Source: Mytilisepta virgata (Eukaryota > Mollusca > Bivalvia > Mytilida > Mytilidae). Taken from it: a stretch of DNA of 64,000 nucleotides. This document shows positions 35,201-44,200 of this stretch, one piece after another. Under the pieces are notes generated by a model. That model ran no database searches. It was not told the DNA's origin and saw only the letters and a list, made by a program, of their open reading frames with translations. Every line of letters starts with the position of its first letter. Position 1 is the first letter of the stretch. The stretch covers positions 23,467,139-23,531,138 of the forward strand of contig CM051512.1 in assembly GCA_028015205.1 (NCBI GenBank), read 5' to 3'. Both the position numbers and the translations under genes were made by a program.

Positions 35201-38200
35201 ATAATTAAACCAAACAAAAACATTATAATGATTTTTTTATAATTGCCAAGAGTTAGTGAGTTGGGTAGTCCATGCTATTGAGAATCATTCTTTACGTAAA
35301 ATATTTGTACATTAAATATTTTTACAATCATTTGAACGTTTTCTAAAAAAAATAACTGTACATTTATCAATTTATCAATAATATTTATATCAATGAATTA
35401 TTTTGGATTTATATTTCATTTTTAAAAATGCTTCAGTGATCCAAACTCAGCTAAGGGTTACATCTGCATCCAAAGGAAAAAGAAATTGCACGATCGGTCA
35501 TCACGAATCGTGTAACGTGCATCGTGTGGTTTGCGTGTAACAAGCGAATCGTGTGAGTGTGGTTTGGTGCATTACAAGTTCAACCATGTGTACGATAGTG
35601 AACAGTCAGATCTTTTCCCGTGTCTAATATGTGTCAGCCTAGGAGAAAATGTGTAATTTATTTATTTTCCATCTTTTTGAATGATTTGGAGGCATTTTGT
35701 ATTAACTCTAATTGTTCACCACTAAAACTGGTACAAGATGTAAATGAGCAAGATTTGAATCGATTATTTAAAATGTTTGTTATTTTATATGCTGATGACA
35801 CCGTTCAGAGCGCTGTAGATATATTTCAGTTACACTGTAATGATTGGAAACTTGACGTTAATGTAAATAAAACTAAGGTCATGATATTTTGTAAACGGAA
35901 ATCGAATACAAAGTTTGAACTTAAGTTACAAAATACTATTTTAGGAATTGTTGACTCATTTTCATACTTGGACATATTGTTTAAATATAACGGTAATTTT
36001 ACTGATGCAAGAAAAACGTTAGTTAATCAAGCCAAAAAATCATTATTCGTCATACACAAAAGCATCAGACATCAAACTATCCCAATAGATCTACAACTTA
36101 AGTTATTTGATGCTACGGTTGAGCCTATTCTACTTTATCAGAAATTTTGTATGGAACGCCATGACTGCCTTATGTTAATAATCAGCATTATATGTAGTGG
36201 TCACAGCATTATATGCAGTGCTCACAACATTATATGCAGTGCTCACAACATTATATGCAGTGCTCACAGCATTATATGCAGTTCTCACAACGTTATATGC
36301 AGTTCTCACAACATTATATGCAGAGCTCACAACATTATATGCAGTGCTCACAGCATTATATGCAGTGATCACAACATTATATGCAGTGATCACAGCATTA
36401 TATGGAGTGGTCACAGCATTATATGCAGCGGTCACAACTTTATATGCAGTGTTCACAACATTATATGCGGTGTTCCCAACATTATATGCAGTGCTCACAC
36501 CATTATATGCAGTTGTCGGAACATTATATATAGTGGTCACAGCATTATATGCAGTGTTCACAACATTATATGCAGTGTTCACAGCATTAAATGCAGCGGT
36601 CACAACTTTATATGCAGTGTTCAAAACATTATATGCAGTGTTCACAACATTATATGAAGTGTTCACAACATTATATGCAGTGATAACAACATTATATGCA
36701 GTGCTCATAACATTATACATTTTTTGTCGATGAAGGTGATGATCAGTGATGGTGATGGTGATGATTGATGTTAGTGATGGTGGTGGTTCAGTTTCGGTAA
36801 ACATCGGAAATTTTATCGGACATTGCCGAATCCGGTCAAAAATATAAGACAAAAATTGATAATGCACTACCAAAATTTCAAATGGAACAGTTACTGAAGT
36901 CCTGTAATTTAGGCAATTTAGCCGAAACGTTTATAAGAGAAAAATTTAAACCCAATCTAATTAAAAACCGATCTCTCATCGCTCCCGTTTTCTGATATGT
37001 CGCGTGGGAGATCTAACGAAACCCGCTTTGAGGTCACATGTGAGTGACCTCGTAGGTGTGTCCTGTTCGACGAATGAAATTGCGACTTAGGCGATCTTGT
37101 AAGTTGATCGTGTGATAAAGGGATGTAACTCATTTTATTAACGAAGAAATCGTCAGTTCCCAGAATTCATAAACTTTTTTGATTGGCTTAATAATAGGAA
37201 GTCAACTCATTTGCATTTCATTATAAATTCATAAGTTCCAGTTCACTCATATGTGACCTCAAAGCGGATTTCGTTAGATCTCCCACGCGAAATATCAGAA
37301 AACGGGAGCGATGAGAGATCGGTTTTTAATTAGATTGAATTACACCGGATATTATCTGCAAATTGGACAGACATGATTTTTATAATTTACAGGTAGTTCA
37401 TTCAGATGAAATGATGAAACTAAGAATTGCGTGCAGCAATTTCATAAAAAAAATAATAAACACACCGACAAAATATAGCTTGGATCCAAGCTTGTTACTG
37501 ACAGGGTTAAACACCCCCCCCCCCCCACTCAATCAGAAATTATTAAAATATGAGTGCACAAGACCATTTTTCATCTTAACATTCATTTAATTCCATAGAC
37601 TTTTCAGACTGATAATTTCGGAAGCCGATGATAATTAATGGAGGCCTAATGTCCAGCGGAAAATTAATATGCATATTGAGGACAAGAACTTAACAGCTTA
37701 AGGGCATACTTATCTAACTTCAAAACGAGTTCATTGACCCCTCTGTTTTAAGGCCATTTGGTTTGATTACGAAAGAAGATTATGTGTGCCAATTTTCATA
37801 AAAACGTAAATAGTGCATTTTTTTAAATTTGATAAATATGCAGCAAAAATGACGTTTTTTTACTACTTTCGTGAACATTTGATAAATATGAGTTATTTGA
37901 AAAGAAATTGCACACATTTAAATGACATTTATATAAAACAGAATTTACAAATAATTTAACAACAGCTTGTGTTTATCTTTTAAAACAAAACAGTTACTGT
38001 AAATTCGGAAATTATTGCGATGTTTATATTATTGCGATAAATGCGACAGGGTTGTAATCGCAATAATTTAAATTCGCATTTTGGAATTTTTTTATATGAA
38101 TGAAGCGTGATTTTTCTCAATATCGCAAAAATTAAAATCGCATTTTGGTATAAAATGACAATATCGCAATAAAAAATGCACGCAATAATTTCAGAATTTA

Positions 38201-41200
38201 CAGTATGTATTTCTGTCGAAAAGAAAAATATGTCCACAAATCCAAATTATGAGTAAATATATAAAATTTGGACATCATTTTACTCAAAAAAGTAGCACAT
38301 GAAGGTATATTTTTTATTTCATATTTGATTTAATCAGGCAAAAAATATCCTATATGCAAATTGTGATCAAATTTTCGATATGAGATCAAAACTGTATCGT
38401 ATGCCCTTAATGTTAAATGAATATTAACCCTGTTTTGTACTAGACCGCAGTCAGACATGTCACCTTACCCAGACACATTAAACTGACTCTGAGCGTACAT
38501 TCAGTCTTAATGCTGTGTCAATGCTTAGGGCAGAAGCAAGAAATACCATTTTTTAGGTCTTCAGTTTGACCCAGCAGGAACCCATGACTTCCTGCACTCC
38601 GTGTGAACACGGTACCTGCGGTAGTTACAGAAGGAGGACGTCTATCCTCCAAAATTTATTCAAGTCAATATATATGAGTTGGATGTATTAATTTCTCATA
38701 TAAAAATTACTATACACCATGGCTTTGTTTTACAGTCTAATTGCATCGTAATTGTGTATGCAAATTCTATTCTTAATTGAGTAAAAATATATATCTTATC
38801 TTCCAATACAACAGAAATACCAAAGTATATCTTTTGAAATGGGAACTTCTCGAGGTGAAATTACACATTACAAAACAATCTAAGTGTATGTCTTCTCATA
38901 GTATCCTCAGTGACTTCTCATGCTTTAAGCTGGATCATAAACAAAAAAATTAACCAGAATAGTTAATGCGTAAAAAAGTCGGTCCCAATGACCTACTTTG
39001 TTTCAAGGTCTTTTGTTACTGTTCAATTTGCGGGTCACAGTTTACATGCAGGACACACACAACAGATAGAATCAATAGGGGGAAAGTCACTGTTCCCGAA
39101 ACAAGAAAAATTAACACCTTCATCACAGAGAACGTGTATCAAATACACTGACTATAGTGCTGCCTCCTGGCTCAAGTAACCCTACTATCTCTTTATATAT
39201 ATTAAACATGAGACTTGTCATCAGTCTACTCATACCAAATTGAATTAAAATCGAGTCACGAAAAATACACTAATCACTAATCACGGATAACAAATCAATG
39301 AAAAAAAACTTAACGAATCACAGACAACAAATCCATGGAAAAAAGTCATGGAAAACAAAATTCAACGATCACAAAGAAAGAAAATATCCCATCATTCCCG
39401 TCAAAGTAGCATTCCTCTATATATATGACATGTACTGCTGTATTTGCTTATAGATTCCGTATCTTATGCAAAGCTTAATGGACTGAGGTAATTCTGCATA
39501 AAATGTAGGTCGAGATGACCCACTTTTATTGGACCATTGTTACTACCCAAGATGTGCACATGAACAGTAACAGAACATCTTTCATCTTTAATTTAATTCG
39601 CAGTTAATTTATATATATATAGACCTTGACGCAAAACTTGACCGTGACGGATGGACGGATGAACGAACGGGCGGAGGAAATGCTACATTCATTTCAAAAC
39701 TCCGATTGACGAAGAGATGATAATTAAAGGGGACGACTAGTCTATTTGATGTCTGTGATATTTTAAGGGATTTGTTTTCGGATTGATTGTTTATTTTCCT
39801 CTGCTGCTACATATGCTTATTAATTTATCTTTTACCGCTATTGTACTGTGGTAAAATTGTTCATTTTTAAAATTCTACTGATATTTGATGTTTGATGTAA
39901 TCTATGATTACATATATCATTAGTATTGATTGTTTGTTTTTTTTTTTTACTCACTTTATTCCTTGTGTATTTCTCTGGACGAACAGTACCATAACTAATG
40001 CACGCAATTCTTAGTTTCATCATTTCATCTGAATGAACTACCCCTAAATTATAAAAAGCATGTCTGTCCAATTTGCAGATAATATCCAGTGTAATTTTTT
40101 CTCTAATGAACGTTTCGGATAAATTGCCAAAATTACAGGACTTCAGTAACTGTTCCATTTGAAATTTTGGTAGTGCATTATCAATTTTTGTCTTATATTT
40201 TTGACCGAATTCGGCAATGTCCGAAATAAAATTTCCGATGTTTACCGAATCTGAACCACCACCATCACTAACATCAATCATCATCATCACCATCACTGAT
40301 CATCACCTTCATCGACAAAAAACGTATAATGTTGTGACCACTGCATATAATGTTGTGAGGACTGCATATAATGTTTTGAACTCTTCATATAATGTTGTGA
40401 ACACTGCATATAATGTTGTGAACACTGCATATAAAGTTGTGACCGCTGCAAATAATGTTGTGAACACTGCATATAATGTTGTGAACACTGCATATAATGC
40501 TGTGACCACTGCATATAATGTTGTGAACACTGCATATAATGCTGTGACCACTGCATATAATGCTGATTATTAACATAAGGCAGTCATGGCGTTCCATAAT
40601 TTGGTGTTACGAAAATATTTTGATTTTCGAACAAGTACATTTGAATTTTTGTAAGCGAATTTTAAAAATTAGATATTTTACACCAAACCTTATGGTGTAC
40701 TGAGAATAAGGTCGATTTCCGTTTAATATTAAAATTAAAATTAGAATGTTGAAATATTGGTGTAAACTTATTAATGACAATGAAAGGTTGAGTAGTTCAA
40801 TGTATTCTATATTATATACTTTGAAAAATAATGGCATGCAATGTTTCAAATGGCTTTATCAAATTGAATCCATATTGAATGATATTGGTCTAAATCATAT
40901 CTATCTGGACCAAACTGGATCTATTGATGTTAGTTCTGTCACAAAAATATTATAAGACCAATTTATACAACAATGGTTCAGTGAAATTAAAAATGCCTCT
41001 AGGGCTGAATTTTATTCTTTATTTAAAAGGGATTTAAGTTTGGAGAAGTATCTATTAAAATTACCAGAACAAAAACGTATCTGGATTACAAAATTTCGTA
41101 CTTCTAATTTACCCTTACTTATTGAGACTGGGAGGTGGTCAAAAGTATCACGACATGATAGGTTATGTACACTTTGCAAAACAAATGTTGGGGATAAATA

Positions 41201-44200
41201 TCACGTTTTATTCGAATGTCAAAATTCATCTTTTGTAGAACTCCGGAACAAATTTTTGCCAAAATACTATTTACAATATCCACATGTTAATAAGATAGCA
41301 GGTTTAGTTGAATTTTGTCATGCAGACGTGGACCGCCTCGGTGGTCTCGTGGTAGCGTGCTCGCCCCGAGTGCTCAAGGTCGCGGCCGGGTCAAACCAAA
41401 GAAATTAAAATTGGTATTTGCTGATTCTCCGCCAAGCACGCGGCATCTAGGAGAAAGAGCAAAGACTGGTCGGCTCGGAGTCAGTATAATGTGTCCGAGT
41501 GAGGTGATATGTCTTCCTGCGGACAGTTACCTCGTGACCTAGCACATTAAAAATCCGACTTAGCGTGTCGGTCTAGTACAAAGCAGGGATCATATTCATT
41601 ATCATATCAACATGTTCTCGTCCTGATATGCACCTGGTTGCCACTGGACGTTAAACAATAATTCATCCATCCATCCATCCTGCAGACGTTTATACGCATT
41701 TAGCAATTTTTATTCGTAAAATGAATGAAATGTTTTCAAAAGGTATGAATGTATACATATATTGTCGTATTGTTCGTTTTGTCATTTATATCTTAAAATG
41801 TATTATGTCCTTATGTTACGCATCATATATCTGAGAGTTATTCAATAAAATCTTGAAATCTTGAATCTTGAACAATTTTAGCTTCCGTAAACGCCGATTG
41901 GGAGTATTATGACATCATAATAGGGAGAACTTCATAGAGAAAAAACATTTGTTGTTTTCGGCCGATGCTTGGCAGTCAACGGTATTGTTTTTAAATCGGC
42001 CCAATCACCCCAGTGGCAGAGAATATGTTAAGTCAAGTCGAGGTAATTCCACGTTCTGCTGAGTAATTTGTTTATACAATTTGAAGTCGTTACCCATTGT
42101 CTCACTGTGATGTTCTATTTATGACGTAATTTAATACACCTTGACTTGGGATCATGAATTCAAAGCTACTAGTACGTGCTTAAAGTACTAAAATCTAGTC
42201 ACTTGCTGTCCGTAACGCTTTTATTTCAATAATAAAAATTATGACCACAAGAAATGCTACATGAACATATTTATGACATGTAATAATTAAAAAGGCAATG
42301 CGTTCAGCGGGATGAATAAAATTTCAAATTTAATCGGCAGTTTCTAGGACAAAATCTTTATTTTTCGCCCCGGTTTTATAAATTACATTAGTATACATTT
42401 TACATGTTTGGCCCAATATTTTTGGAACGTGATTTGATGAAAAAGTTCCCATGTGTATTAGCCTATTTAGATACACACGTGTATTGTTGACAAATTTGAT
42501 TCGAACATAACATCCCATGTGAAAGAGATTCAGAGCGGAATTGCCATCTCTACTCGTATGTAATTACAAATCGGTAACTAGCATTGAACGAACACACTAC
42601 TATGAGGAACCAGACTGAGTTATCTTTTCCTAACCAATGTAGGTAAGGGAGATAATTAAATTCTCTCCCTTTTGTTCTGAGGCTAAAAAAGGGACATATT
42701 TATTATCTCCCTTACCTACATTGGTTAGGAAAATATAACTCACTTTGGTTTCTCATTGAATTACATTTCTGGATTTTTTTAACTTAAGCAGAATAATGTG
42801 AATGTCCAATATCATAAATTGTTATGCATGAGAGAGATAACCAGGAATTCTGTGGCATGCACAGTGATAAAGTGTATTGCAATTTTGTCTTCCCAGCCTG
42901 CAAGATAACGTTACAATGTTTATTTTTCCCTCTCACAATACATGTACCATGTTCCGCATTCTAAAATACTCTGGTGACTAGAAATGTTATGAGAAAGGAT
43001 GTTTATGCACGTATAAAAATAAATGTTGTTATAGAAATGTAATTTTTTAACAAATCCATTTAAAACAAATATAGGGTATATTTTAATGAAGTTACGATAA
43101 CAATAAACATTGTAAAATAGAAAAAAAGTAAACTTTTGCCGTTAAACTATAAATTACAATCTTCAACAGTGGTTACCAAGAAATCGAAAACGGGACCACA
43201 AAATATTTTTAGATCACCAGAAAACCCGTGAATTTGGCAATATGGTTTTTTGTTATCGAAATTGTCTGAATTTCGACGTTTTCCCCTTATATCCTAGGAA
43301 AAATTTATATTCAGAACGTATTTTCAAAGGGTTATACAATGTAGTATAAAAATAAATACGGATAGCCTCCTTTTTAATTCATATATCAATTACATTGTAA
43401 CTCTATAAAGGGACAAAAAATTAGAAAACTATTCGATACTTTCAATTAATTCGAATTCGAAAAAATACGTGAGGATATGATCGGATGCAAAAATTAATTT
43501 AATCTGTGATAATTGAAGATTCATATTGTTTTCGGCTTTCCAAAGTTTCTAAGGCGTCTACCAGTTTTTAGTATATATAGTTTTCCCTCCTGCAAGGAAA
43601 GCTCAATTCTGTACTGATTGACGTTATTGTTCCCAGTTTTGGACAATGTTTTAAGTTTGAACAGTGCAGAGTTTTTTTTTAAAAAAAACTTAAATTAAAT
43701 TCCCCTACGAACATCTTCAGGATTTAGAGAAACTTAATTCTAGAACCCTCATGCTTATCTGCTTATCTCCATTTTCTATTGAATTTATACTGTAATAACA
43801 ATTACTTCGAGAAGTAAGGAGCTTAACTCTGAAAACACGAGAAGTAAGCGGCTCAACTCTGAAAACAATTACAATTACTTCATTCGAAGGTGACTGGTTT
43901 ATATAGGAAAACTCGTCATTTTGTTGTCAAACTTTTAAGTGGCTGTTACACGAGAAGTAAGCAGTGTTATTGTTTTAATTTTCAAAACATGTACGTCTTG
44001 TGCACAACAGATGAGTCGTAAATGGACGAAGTGTGCATCAAAATTAGTATCAAAGAATTTGTTTTAATAAAAAAAATTGCGCCATCCAAATTTTTGTAAC
44101 AACATACAATGTCCATACGTGCATTTTGTGTACAGAATTTCTTTTAGTTACGAGTTTCATACAAGACATACCTTTGTCCAATTTCCTATTTCTGTAAAAT

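Larger units (their letters stand above)
36150..40598. mobile_element. Foldback DNA element with minisatellite-bearing inverted arms, 4.4 kb
   Basis: The left end starts TATGGAACGCCATGACTGCC and the right end is its inverted copy (GGCAGTCATGGCGTTCCATA). Each arm continues with a 21-bp minisatellite and then a unique stretch matching between the arms for about 300 bp (36735-36950 plus 37338-37436 against 40310-40000). The flanking LINE sequence continues on both sides (EPILLY.. and ..IWCYENI), with AATTTG-rich edges that could be an imperfect 8-bp target duplication. No transposase was recognised. The family is unknown. Confidence 0.75.
29487..41872 (+). mobile_element. Old non-LTR retrotransposon (CR1/Jockey-like) broken by nested insertions
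   Basis: LINE parts appear in order on the + strand: PHD finger and endonuclease (29487-30600), linker and start of reverse transcriptase (30690-31417), reverse-transcriptase fingers (33337-33799), palm with YADD (35590-36149), thumb and C-terminal zinc knuckle (40599-41320 and 41690-41815), and a TCTTGAA repeat tail (41839-41872). The gaps are later insertions: 31418-33336, 33800-34122, 34262-34540, 36150-40598 and 41330-41680. The LINE lies inside the large first intron of the PAN-EGF gene, on the opposite strand. Clade is assigned by eye only. Confidence 0.85.

Noticed and set aside
35620..36657. 345-codon + strand ORF
   Set aside because: It is a chimera of the LINE palm fragment and the 21-bp minisatellite; the repetitive C-terminal half is only the repeat read in an open frame.
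36178..36720. CRISPR-like array
   Set aside because: The repeat is a contiguous 21-bp tandem with no spacers, in a eukaryotic genome.
36175..36873. Long repetitive ORFs on both strands (36175-36873 -, 36197-36733 +, and 40217-40597 in several frames)
   Set aside because: A 21-bp unit without stops gives open frames in several phases on both strands; no sign of coding selection.
41040..41542. ORFs crossing into the SINE
   Set aside because: They read from the LINE C-terminus into, or within, the SINE; the 9-bp target duplication shows the junction is an insertion.
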